Positions 1 through 6,519 of a stretch of 9,411 bases of DNA are shown here, piece by piece (position 1 is the stretch's first letter; every line of letters begins with the position of its first letter). The notes under the pieces are model-generated. The model was not told the DNA's origin and ran no database searches. It saw only the letters and a program-made list of their open reading frames with translations. The translations under genes and the position numbers were made by a program. Source of the DNA: Bdellovibrionales bacterium. GTDB lineage: Bacteria > Bdellovibrionota > UBA2361 > JAGRAS01. The DNA is taken from the NCBI GenBank assembly GCA_020434465.1, contig JAGRAS010000042.1:1-9411 (forward strand), in the 5' to 3' direction.

Positions 1-390
1 TGAATCTAAGACTGAAGTATTTTGAGGTTTTGCCTTTAATGCTCCACCTTCAACTCTACTAACATCGATGAAGTCACTAACTAATCGAAGAATATGATCT
101 CCATACTCTTTCATATAAGAGAATGTTCGTTTGTTTTGCTCGTCTAGAGAGTCACTCAGCAGAAGATTTAAAGTTTCAACAGAGCATAGCATTGCGGTAA
201 TCGGATTTTTTATTTCATGTGCAATTTCATTAACTAGATCAGCTCTATGCCTCAATACTTTACCTAAGCTTTCAAGGCTTTCTTCTAGTTCGGAAATATG
301 TTTTTTTGCTTTCCTAGTTTTAAGCAAGACTCTAAGCAGAGTCATAGAAACTAGGACAACACATATAAAATACATGATTTGAATACTCAT
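1..390 (-). CDS. Sensor histidine kinase, N-terminal part (cut by window start)
   Basis: The first 130 residues of a two-component sensor kinase; the ATP-binding domain lies outside the window. Translation from the ATG at 390-388 gives a hydrophobic N-terminal segment (about residues 4-22), a short charged coiled-coil-like linker (about 25-50), then a HisKA dimerisation and phosphoacceptor domain. Its H-box is EIAHEIKNPITAML (residues 55-68), with His58 the predicted autophosphorylated residue. The second HisKA helix follows (about 88-120, ending near DFIDVSRVEGGAL). There is no room for an extracellular sensor or PAS domain before HisKA, so this is a minimal membrane-anchored kinase that may sense through its membrane segment or a partner. 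No clear Shine-Dalgarno sequence precedes the start. It follows meaB on the same strand after 122 bases, so it could be an operon tail or have its own promoter. The partner response regulator is not visible. Confidence 0.88.
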   Translation of the reverse strand, partial: MSIQIMYFICVVLVSMTLLRVLLKTRKAKKHISELEESLESLGKVLRHRADLVNEIAHEIKNPITAMLCSVETLNLLLSDSLDEQNKRTFSYMKEYGDHILRLVSDFIDVSRVEGGALKAKPQNTSVLDS

Positions 391-512
391 TTACGCACAC
401 ACAAGAATACTGTGGGATAATCGGTATAATTTCAGCTTCGCTTGACTGCTTTTTTTGAAAAATAGCTAATTATAATAGTGGGTTACAGGAGAATGTGCTG
501 AAAAAAGCAGAT
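391..512. other. Intergenic gap between meaB and the histidine kinase gene
   Basis: A 122-base AT-rich gap. On the minus strand it holds an imperfect hairpin of T- and A-runs (about 448-466: GCT, a mismatch, then T-run pairing with A-run), which lacks the G+C-rich stem of a good terminator. TATAAT occurs on the plus strand at 425-430 and 471-476, but no plus-strand gene follows. No convincing minus-strand promoter could be placed for the kinase gene. Confidence 0.3.
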
Positions 513-1454
513 TTAAGCAGTTAGAATTTTTTCAACTGCTGTATAAGGATCGATTTCTCTGTTAGCACACTTAGTTACAAGCTCAGAAAGGTTTGGCCCA
601 AATTTTTTCAAACTAGTCTCAAGGCTGATATCTGCAGCTAGTTTTAAAATATTCTGCTTTAAAATTTCTAGTTTTTTTTGTTTTCCAATGTCTGAAGTGC
701 TAAGCCATTTTTGGTGAGCTAAAATATCATTAACTAATTCTTCTCTGCCAGTGCCTTGAGTGGCAATAGTTCTTATCAAAGGCGGTTTCCAATCTTTTTC
801 AGTGTACTCAGCAAGAGATAATAATATTCTGAGATCTTTATGGAGTAAATCTACTCCATCACGATCTGCCTTGTTAATTACAAATAAATCCGCAATTTCA
901 AGTATCCCAGCTTTAATTGCTTGAACAGAGTCTCCCATGCCAGGCACAAGAACCACAACGCTTGTATCTGCTGTCCTAATAATATCTACTTCAGCTTGTC
1001 CAACCCCGACTGTTTCAATTAAAATTACGTCAAAACCTGCAGCATCTAATATATGCACAGCATCAACTGTAGCACCTGAAAGGCCGCCTAAAGATCCTCG
1101 CGTGGCCATACTTCTTATGAAAATTCCTGAGTCTTCGGCTGTTTTTGTCATTCTAATTCTGTCACCTAAGACTGCACCGCCTGAAAATGGGCTGCTCGGA
1201 TCTATTGCAAGGATCGCAACTTTTTTGTTTCTAGCTTTAAACTCTAATGCTAATTGATCGACTAATGTTGATTTTCCAGCGCCAGGTGATCCCGTGATGC
1301 CTACAACATGAGCATTTCCACTAAGTTTATATAAAGCAGATTGAGCCTCTCTAGCTCGAGGAATTCTATTTTCAATAAGAGTAATTAATCGAGATACTGC
1401 TCTTAAATCATGTTGAGGAATTTTACTAATTAACTCTTTATTAGAATAATTCAT
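513..1454 (-). CDS. meaB: MeaB/ArgK-type P-loop GTPase (methylmalonyl-CoA mutase chaperone family)
   Basis: A 313-residue G3E-family GTPase, close to the usual MeaB length. Family members protect and reactivate adenosylcobalamin-dependent mutases such as methylmalonyl-CoA mutase, gating cofactor loading by GTP hydrolysis; older annotation calls them LAO/AO transport ATPases. Visible motifs are Walker A GSPGAGKST (residues 55-63), the family stretch DPSSPFSGGAVLGDRIRM (85-102), SMATRGSLGG (115-124), the switch/Walker B region ETVGVGQAEVDI (147-158) and the guanine-specificity motif NKAD (194-197). The C-terminal helices (about 250-313) match the dimerisation arm seen in MeaB. All GTPase motifs are intact. 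Its start lies 2 bases past the glyS stop, so it is almost certainly co-transcribed with glyS, with only a weak AAAGAG-like ribosome site. No mutase subunit is in the window, so the client enzyme must be encoded elsewhere, and could be another cobalamin mutase. Confidence 0.93.
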   Translation of the reverse strand: MNYSNKELISKIPQHDLRAVSRLITLIENRIPRAREAQSALYKLSGNAHVVGITGSPGAGKSTLVDQLALEFKARNKKVAILAIDPSSPFSGGAVLGDRIRMTKTAEDSGIFIRSMATRGSLGGLSGATVDAVHILDAAGFDVILIETVGVGQAEVDIIRTADTSVVVLVPGMGDSVQAIKAGILEIADLFVINKADRDGVDLLHKDLRILLSLAEYTEKDWKPPLIRTIATQGTGREELVNDILAHQKWLSTSDIGKQKKLEILKQNILKLAADISLETSLKKFGPNLSELVTKCANREIDPYTAVEKILTA

Positions 1455-1456
1455 TA

Positions 1457-2965
1457 TTAACTCTTTAAGCGGTTGATGACAGTTTCTAATGCTTGAGTTA
1501 CTAAAATTCTTTCCTGTTTAGTTGTGTCGCGATCTCTAATTGTTACGGTTTGATCTTCAAGCGTTTGATGATCGACTGTTATTGAGTAGGGAGTGCCTAT
1601 TTCATCATGTCTTGCATAACGTTTGCCAATTGATTGTTGCTCATCATATTTTGCATTAATACCATTAGTGAAAAATTCAGATACAATTTTTCTTGCTACT
1701 TCTGGTAAGCCGTCTTTTTTAACTAATGGAAGAATTGCTGCTTTGTATGGAGCAAGCTTAGGATGAAGTTTTAGAAGAACCCGTTTTTTTTCTTTTCCAT
1801 CAGCATCAGTGCCAATATCTTCAGTATAAGCATCAAGTAAGAAAGCAAGTACTCCTCTTGTAAGACCAGCAGCGGGTTCAATCACATATGGAACAAATCT
1901 CCAGCCAGGTTTTCCAGTCTCAGGATCGTTTTTTTGCGGATCGAAATAAGAAAGTTTTTCTCCTGACACATCCCCGTGTTTCTTTAGGTCATAATTTGTT
2001 CTAGAGGCTACACCTTCAAGTTCATCCCAGCCCCAGGGATACTCGAAGTCAATGTCAAAACAATCCGAAGCATAATGTGCAAGCTCACTTTTTTCATGCT
2101 GCCTAAATCTGAATTTTTTTGGATTGTTCGCGAATTTTTGCCACCAATTCATTCTCTCGTCTTTCCAGTAATTGAGCCATTCATTTTCAGTTCCAGGTTC
2201 GCAGAAAAACTCCATTTCCATCTGTTCAAATTCACAGGTTCTAAAAATATATTTCTCAGTTGTAACTTCATTTCGGAACGATTTACCTATTTGTGCAATT
2301 CCAAAAGGTACTTTCATTGATAAAGATTGTTGCACGTTTAAAAACTGAACAAACATTGCCTGTGCTGTCTCTGGTCTTAAATATACTGAATTTGGCTTTA
2401 ATACTTCTTCTAAATGCCTTCTAAGTTCCGTATGACTAAGATTTGAATCTTTTATTTCGTTTATTAAGTTATCTATCGGATCAACAGGGCCAATAGTTGT
2501 TCTAAACATTAAGTTAAACTGTCTTTCATCAGAAAGCTCACTTGAGTTACAAACTGGACAAACATAACCACCGGCACTAACAATCCCTTTTTTTAATTCA
2601 GAATCTTTTTTGCCTCCAAGCCTAAACTCAACTTCAGTTCCGGGACTCGCTTTTGGTGCTTTGTCAGCTCTAAATCTTTCTTTGCAATTCTTACAGTCAA
2701 CTAGAGGATCTGAAAATCCAGCTAAGTGACCACTTGCTTCCCAAACTTTAGGATGCATCATAATTGATGCATCTATACCAACAACGTTTTCCCTTGATCT
2801 AACTGTATTATTCCACCATTCTTCAGCAAGATTTCGTTTTAACTCAACTCCTAAAGGCCCATAGTCGTACGCGCTTTTTAAGCCACCGTAGATTTCACTG
2901 CTTTGAAAAATAAATCCGCGGCGTTTGCACAAAGAAACAACTTTATTTAAGAGATCTGTGGACAT
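1457..2965 (-). CDS. glyS: Glycyl-tRNA synthetase, single-chain homodimeric class II type
   Basis: Charges tRNA-Gly with glycine using ATP in the cytoplasm. The 502-residue single chain is the alpha2 type, not the two-subunit alpha2beta2 enzyme of many bacteria. The N-terminal signature RRGFIFQSSEIYGGLKSAYD (15-34) leads into the catalytic core. The glycine-site stretch RPETAQAMFVQF is at 197-208, motif 2 (FRNE...FRTCEFEQMEMEFF) at 230-254, and motif 3 (EPAAGLTRGVLAFL) at 363-376. The C-terminal anticodon-binding domain runs from about 395 (LKLHPKLAPYKAAILPL) to the end, including IGKRYARHDEIGTPY at 446-460. An insertion between motifs 1 and 2 carries two cysteine pairs, CKNC (91-94) and CPVC (136-139), a likely zinc-binding knuckle. 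The gene sits 13 bases after the TPR gene and 2 bases before meaB. The ribosome site is weak (AAGAAA). I see no T-box leader, since the gene is internal to the operon. Confidence 0.97.
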   Translation of the reverse strand: MSTDLLNKVVSLCKRRGFIFQSSEIYGGLKSAYDYGPLGVELKRNLAEEWWNNTVRSRENVVGIDASIMMHPKVWEASGHLAGFSDPLVDCKNCKERFRADKAPKASPGTEVEFRLGGKKDSELKKGIVSAGGYVCPVCNSSELSDERQFNLMFRTTIGPVDPIDNLINEIKDSNLSHTELRRHLEEVLKPNSVYLRPETAQAMFVQFLNVQQSLSMKVPFGIAQIGKSFRNEVTTEKYIFRTCEFEQMEMEFFCEPGTENEWLNYWKDERMNWWQKFANNPKKFRFRQHEKSELAHYASDCFDIDFEYPWGWDELEGVASRTNYDLKKHGDVSGEKLSYFDPQKNDPETGKPGWRFVPYVIEPAAGLTRGVLAFLLDAYTEDIGTDADGKEKKRVLLKLHPKLAPYKAAILPLVKKDGLPEVARKIVSEFFTNGINAKYDEQQSIGKRYARHDEIGTPYSITVDHQTLEDQTVTIRDRDTTKQERILVTQALETVINRLKS

Positions 2966-2978
2966 ATATTTTCTTATT

Positions 2979-3719
2979 TTAAGAAGTAACTTTTTTTAAG
3001 TCGTCAATTTTACTGGTTAAAGCTTTGCTGTTATCACCAAGATCCTGAGCCCTTTCAAAAGCTATTAATGCATTTTTATAATCTTTTAGAATCTCATAGG
3101 CTGTTCCAAGTGTAATGTAAACCTCTTTCGAAGGAGATAGCTGAATAGCACGTTTTGCATATGTAACAGCTTCGTCAGGTTTTTCATTTACCAACAAAAG
3201 GCTGCTCAAATTAGCAGCAGTTTGCGCATCTCTAGGGTCCAAAGAATGGGCTTTTCTTAATAAAATTTCTGCATTCTTTGAATCATTCGTTAGTGAATAA
3301 ACTGTAGCTAGACGCTTAGTTGCTTCTAAATTATTTCCGTCAAGAGCTAAGGACTGTTTGTATGAAGAAATAGCTTTGGCAATTTCTTTATTGCTAAAGT
3401 ATGCATCGCCAAGACGAGACCATAAACCAGCGTCCTTAGGGTTAGCATCTGTATACTGCTGTAATAGGTTAATTGCCTGACTGAACTTTTGATTAGTTAA
3501 ATACATTCCGGCTAAATTGAAAGCAGCAGTCAGATTGCCAGAATCAGAAGCTAGCGCACTTTTAAAAAGTTTTTCTGCGCTTTTAAAATCATTCGCCTTT
3601 ACAGCTGCCACAGCTTTTTCATTTAATTCAATCGAGCGTGGATTTGGTGCTGCATATACATTAAGAGTTGCAAGAACACTGAGTAAAAAACAAAGGGTTA
3701 TTCTATAAAAATTCAACAT
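2979..3719 (-). CDS. Exported TPR-repeat protein
   Basis: A 246-residue protein with an N-terminal signal peptide: a short basic start, a hydrophobic core (about residues 7-20) and an Ala-rich cleavage region near VYAAP (about 21-25). It is therefore probably periplasmic or exported. The lack of a lipobox cysteine argues against a lipoprotein. Residues about 28-236 form some six consecutive 34-residue tetratricopeptide repeats, with typical patterns such as AAFNLAGMYLTNQKFSQAI, LWSRLGDAYFSNKEIAKAI and VYITLGTAYEILKDYKNAL. TPR arrays are protein-protein scaffolds with no catalytic activity, and the partner cannot be predicted here. An AAGG ribosome site lies 7 bases before the start. The gene lies 19 bases after the membrane-protein gene and 13 before glyS, in the same apparent operon. 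The linkage to glyS may be only positional. Confidence 0.85.
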   Translation of the reverse strand: MLNFYRITLCFLLSVLATLNVYAAPNPRSIELNEKAVAAVKANDFKSAEKLFKSALASDSGNLTAAFNLAGMYLTNQKFSQAINLLQQYTDANPKDAGLWSRLGDAYFSNKEIAKAISSYKQSLALDGNNLEATKRLATVYSLTNDSKNAEILLRKAHSLDPRDAQTAANLSSLLLVNEKPDEAVTYAKRAIQLSPSKEVYITLGTAYEILKDYKNALIAFERAQDLGDNSKALTSKIDDLKKVTS

Positions 3720-3738
3720 TTAAACCTTGAAAGATAAT

Positions 3739-4512
3739 TTATAATACACCTGACACTAAACACAATACTACATACAGGCAGCCTAAAAAGTCATTATAAA
3801 AAGTGGATTTTTCGTCAAAAAATCTCTGTTGCTTCAATCTTTGAATTAATTGTGAGCCAGGGAAAAGTATTAAGAGAGTGATAAGGTAAAATGAGGATAG
3901 CATATGTGTATAACTAAGACTTGAAATCAATACAGCCGGAAAAATTAAGCAAACTGCATAAAAACTTAAAATGTTCTGTGATAAACTATCTCTACTTTGA
4001 TAGGAGTCAGAAATTCTGCTGGCACTAATTTGCAGCGCAAGTGCTAGTGAAATTATGAGTATCTGCCACCTAAAAGAACCGATATAAATTAAACAGCTTA
4101 GTGAACCAACAATAAGATCGCAGATAAAACTAAGAAAGATAAAAGAGGTGGTTTTTGATTGTCTAAAGGAAAACTCTTTAAGTGAGGAAAATGCTAAGAG
4201 TAGAGGGAAAAGAATGAAAACCTCAGTTTTTAATCTTTCGCGTAGTAAACTTAAACAAGCTAGGACAATTAAGATTGAAATAAAAGCGTATAATGAAAAA
4301 AGATATTTTTTGAATTTTGGTAATTCCAAAATTAGATAGTTACTTATTTTTAATGTCAAAAACCAAAATAATATGAAAGCTAGCAGTAATGAGTAAAGTT
4401 CAAAATAGTTGTAAGGCGACTCAGTTAGTGATGGAAATAGCAGAAAAATTGGTCCAAGTATTATTGGAGAGCATTTTAAAAACAGTTTACAAATCTTTTT
4501 TAATAAAAGCAT
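3739..4512 (-). CDS. Polytopic membrane protein, possible degenerate UbiA/MenA-like prenyltransferase
   Basis: A 257-residue, very hydrophobic integral membrane protein with about eight or nine predicted spans (roughly 11-28, 36-56, 70-90, 97-112, 121-147, 150-164, 180-199, 205-218, 239-257). The layout and several local patterns resemble the UbiA superfamily, especially MenA, which prenylates the naphthoquinone ring: an early NYLILELPKFKK segment (58-69) where the first Asp-rich motif would lie, a RISDSYQSRDSLSQ segment (166-179) where the second (NNLRDIE-DR type) would lie, and a MenA-like C-terminal end. The first motif lacks its aspartates (NxxxDxxxD is not present). The second keeps D169 and D175 but not the full pattern. 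If the homology is right, Mg-diphosphate binding is probably damaged. It is divergent from ubiE, and first in the minus-strand operon. No Shine-Dalgarno is visible. Membrane location is confident; the UbiA link is a by-eye inference. Confidence 0.8.
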   Translation of the reverse strand: MLLLKKICKLFLKCSPIILGPIFLLFPSLTESPYNYFELYSLLLAFILFWFLTLKISNYLILELPKFKKYLFSLYAFISILIVLACLSLLRERLKTEVFILFPLLLAFSSLKEFSFRQSKTTSFIFLSFICDLIVGSLSCLIYIGSFRWQILIISLALALQISASRISDSYQSRDSLSQNILSFYAVCLIFPAVLISSLSYTHMLSSFYLITLLILFPGSQLIQRLKQQRFFDEKSTFYNDFLGCLYVVLCLVSGVL

Positions 4513-4571
4513 TGATAAGGAAGGAAAAAAACTTTAATTAATACTGAAATTATAAATTAATTACTAAAAAA
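4513..4571. promoter_or_regulatory. AT-rich divergent promoter region between the membrane-protein gene and ubiE
   Basis: The only 59 bases separating two divergent genes, so promoters for both the minus-strand operon and ubiE should lie here or reach into the coding starts. A minus-strand TATAAT is at 4554-4549 and an overlapping plus-strand TATAAA at 4551-4556. Neither has a good -35 hexamer at 16-18 bases. Neither gene has a Shine-Dalgarno sequence at a normal distance. The one purine-rich run on the plus strand (AAGGAAGG, 4517-4524) is too far from the ubiE ATG. Confidence 0.4.
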
Positions 4572-5279
4572 ATGCAGCATAAAATCGAAGCTAAAAAAGT
4601 TCAAGCTATGTTTGCTAATATTGCAAGCCGCTATGATTTGACTAATACCGTCCTAAGTATGGGGATACATCATATTTGGCGACGCAAGCTAGTAAAAATG
4701 GCTCCAGCCTTAACAAATGGACTTGCACTTGATGTTTGCACTGGGACTGGAGATCTATTGCCTTTGTTAAAGAAAAGGTTTGGAAATGCATATGGCTTAG
4801 ACTTTGCTTTTCCTATGCTTGTTGAAGGCCTTAGTCTTCAAAGAGAAAGGGCTGAGATGGGTCTTTGCCCTCGTATGCAAGCGGATGCATTAAATCAGCC
4901 TTTTTTAGATGGAAAGTTTGACGTCATTACTGTTTCATTTGGAGTCCGTAATTTTGAAGATTTAACTGCTGGAATTAAAGAGATGCTTCGAGTTCTAAAA
5001 CCAGGTGGGAGTTTGTTGGTATTAGAATTTGGACAGCCAAAGAATAAACTTTTTTCATGGCTGTATAATTTTTATTCGAAACACGTTATGCCGATTATTG
5101 GTGGTCTTCTTACAGGGAATAGGCAGGCATATGAGTACTTGCCTGAAACAGCTGCCAAATTTCCATGCGCTTATGACTTTTGTGAAATTTTATCTGAGCT
5201 TGGTTTTTGCAATGTTAACTATCATCAACTTAGCCTAGGGATTGCTTATGCTTATTCGGCAGTTAAACCTGTAACTTGA
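4572..5279 (+). CDS. ubiE: UbiE/MenG-type demethylmenaquinone (ubiquinone) C-methyltransferase
   Basis: SAM-dependent methyltransferase of 235 residues, the usual size for UbiE/MenG, performing the final C-methylation of demethylmenaquinone to menaquinone (and, in ubiquinone makers, the C2 methylation). Family marks are all present: MFANIASRYDLTNTVLSMGI (13-31 region), SAM motif I DVCTGTGD (54-61), the acidic ribose-binding GLDFAF (75-80), FGVRNFED (123-130), RVLKPGG (140-146), LEFGQPK (151-157), and the C-terminal YEYLPETAAKFP and LGIAYAYSAVKP. Given the Mqn-like genes just downstream, a menaquinone role is more likely than ubiquinone, but sequence alone does not separate them. It starts divergently from a possible MenA-like protein. 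The ATG at 4572 is chosen because homology begins within a few residues; there is no Shine-Dalgarno. The stop codon is inside a hairpin that may act in termination. Confidence 0.93.
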   Translation: MQHKIEAKKVQAMFANIASRYDLTNTVLSMGIHHIWRRKLVKMAPALTNGLALDVCTGTGDLLPLLKKRFGNAYGLDFAFPMLVEGLSLQRERAEMGLCPRMQADALNQPFLDGKFDVITVSFGVRNFEDLTAGIKEMLRVLKPGGSLLVLEFGQPKNKLFSWLYNFYSKHVMPIIGGLLTGNRQAYEYLPETAAKFPCAYDFCEILSELGFCNVNYHQLSLGIAYAYSAVKPVT

Positions 5280-5304
5280 TAAGTTGCACTTAGTTTTTAT
5301 TTTT
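5271..5304 (+). terminator. Possible terminator at the ubiE stop codon
   Basis: GTAACTT (5271-5277) and AAGTTGC (5281-5287) can form a seven-pair stem, including one U-G pair, around a GAT loop. It encloses the ubiE TGA and is followed by a T-rich run (about 5294-5304). The stem is A+U-rich, so strength is uncertain. AAGTTGC can instead pair with GCAACTT at 5319-5325. Confidence 0.4.
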
Positions 5305-5377
5305 CTTTCAAATTTTCAGCAACTTACATTTATCGCTAGGTTTCTTAACTCAAACTCAGGTTACAAGGCTTTAAGTT

Positions 5378-5407
5378 TTAGGCATTTGTTTGCCTAAGCA
5401 GTTTTTT
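5378..5407 (+). terminator. Rho-independent terminator-like hairpin downstream of ubiE
   Basis: A perfect seven-pair stem, TTAGGCA (5378-5384) with TGCCTAA (5391-5397), closed by a six-base loop and followed after four bases by six T (5402-5407). It would end ubiE transcription about 100 bases past the stop and separate it from the Mqn-like pair, unless it acts as a leader attenuator for that pair. Confidence 0.55.
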
Positions 5408-5484
5408 GAGCGTAATCTTAGCTGTAACATGTTTTCATGGCTTTAAGCCAAATTAATCGAAAAATTATATTGTGAATTTTAGTT

Positions 5485-6519
5485 GTGGGTAGACTTGCAA
5501 AAATAGGGATTCACGAAGGAAGAAAAACTCCTGTTAGTTTTGTATTACGTGAAAATGGCGTTACTTGGTTTGACGGAATTTCATTATTAACTCTTAAACA
5601 ATATAAATTAGAAAAAATAGCTGAGAATCTGGCAAAAGGTATTTCATTAGATATTGAGCAAATTAGACATTTAATTAGTAATGTTCCTTTACCTGCAATC
5701 CTTATGCTTGTGGAGACAGTTCGTCGTCGTGAACAGCTGACTTCGCCTATGCCTGTTGTAGCAATTCCTGCATTGAGCTGGTTAGATACATTTGGTTTTG
5801 CTGGTGCTTTGCGTGAAACTTCTGCGGTTTTACAGAGCATGGATTTTAATGAGAATTTCATTATTTATATTGAAGACGTTGATGTTTTTCGTTTGGATAA
5901 AGTTGCCCCTTTAATACAAGCCTTGAAAGATATTTTTATAGGTGTGAGTTTTACCGCTCCTGATATGAGTAGTTTAATTCAGCAACTAGGGTCTGTTGCT
6001 GCCAAAACTGCTAAAGGTTTTGAGGATCAACTAAAAGACATTTTAATCACACTTAAAGAAGTTGGTTTTGACAGAATTAGAGGATTAAAAGATAGAGCAA
6101 ATCTTAAACTGTTAAATCAACTTGGTTTCCCAATTAATGTTTGTACATTAATCGATTGTTATCCAGATGATCTTTTATTAGCTAAAGAATTAGTAATGTT
6201 AAATTCGTATGCTGATACGTATAAAATTGATTCTTGGTTTCCTGGACTGAAAAGTATTTCTGATGGTCAAGCTCCGAATTTCATGTCGGATTTTAAATTG
6301 CTTAAGATGTTGGCAATAGGCGTTATTACTCTTAAAAATATCCCATTTTTTCGTGCGACATCAGCATATTTCACACTTGAAGGCGTGAGAACCGCATTTA
6401 TTTTTGGTGCAAACGACTTTGGTTTTGGAGCTTTTAATGAAAGCGCAGGAAAAGTTTTAAATCTCAAGCCCTATAGCGATTTGAGTAAAGTATTTTCTAA
6501 CTCGGAGACCAATAAATGA
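5485..6519 (+). CDS. MqnE/MqnC-like radical-SAM-fold protein lacking the iron-sulfur cysteines
   Basis: A 344-residue protein best explained as a divergent relative of the futalosine-pathway radical SAM enzymes MqnE (aminofutalosine synthase) and MqnC (cyclic dehypoxanthinyl futalosine synthase). Family-like stretches occur in the right order: the N-terminal helical lead-in KIAENLAKGISLDIEQIRHL (44-63), IGVSFTAPDM (152-161, matching the family's KAFTAVEI strand), LKEVGFDRIRGL (190-201, matching LKEAGLDSLPGG), and the end, LAIGVITLKNIPFFRATSAY (276-295) with FGANDFGFGAFNES (307-320), matching the AVSRLMLDNI...GADDLDGT region. Where CX3CX2C should lie (about residues 85-110) there is no cysteine; the whole protein has only Cys220 and Cys225. 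It therefore cannot hold the usual radical-SAM cluster and is probably a pseudoenzyme or changed in function. The start is GTG: an in-frame stop at 5473 rules out a longer form, and the next ATG is near residue 74. No Shine-Dalgarno precedes it. The next gene starts within its stop (ATGA), so the two are coupled. Confidence 0.75.
   Translation: MGRLAKIGIHEGRKTPVSFVLRENGVTWFDGISLLTLKQYKLEKIAENLAKGISLDIEQIRHLISNVPLPAILMLVETVRRREQLTSPMPVVAIPALSWLDTFGFAGALRETSAVLQSMDFNENFIIYIEDVDVFRLDKVAPLIQALKDIFIGVSFTAPDMSSLIQQLGSVAAKTAKGFEDQLKDILITLKEVGFDRIRGLKDRANLKLLNQLGFPINVCTLIDCYPDDLLLAKELVMLNSYADTYKIDSWFPGLKSISDGQAPNFMSDFKLLKMLAIGVITLKNIPFFRATSAYFTLEGVRTAFIFGANDFGFGAFNESAGKVLNLKPYSDLSKVFSNSETNK

Noticed and set aside
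131..382. 83-residue plus-strand open frame near the window start
   Set aside because: The minus strand here encodes a clear HisKA domain with its H-box, so the plus frame is its shadow.
442..476. TTGACT and TATAAT on the plus strand, a possible antisense promoter into meaB
   Set aside because: The spacing of 23 bases is too long for a standard promoter, and such hexamers are expected by chance in AT-rich DNA.
937..1257. 106-residue plus-strand open frame opposite meaB
   Set aside because: It is antisense to the conserved GTPase motifs and shows no family pattern of its own.
5280..5484. A tRNA, small RNA gene or riboswitch between ubiE and the Mqn-like pair
   Set aside because: No cloverleaf or known riboswitch core was recognised; the hairpins seen are better read as terminators.
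5511..5861. 116-residue minus-strand open frame
   Set aside because: A shadow of the Mqn-like gene on the plus strand; composition is that of reversed codons.
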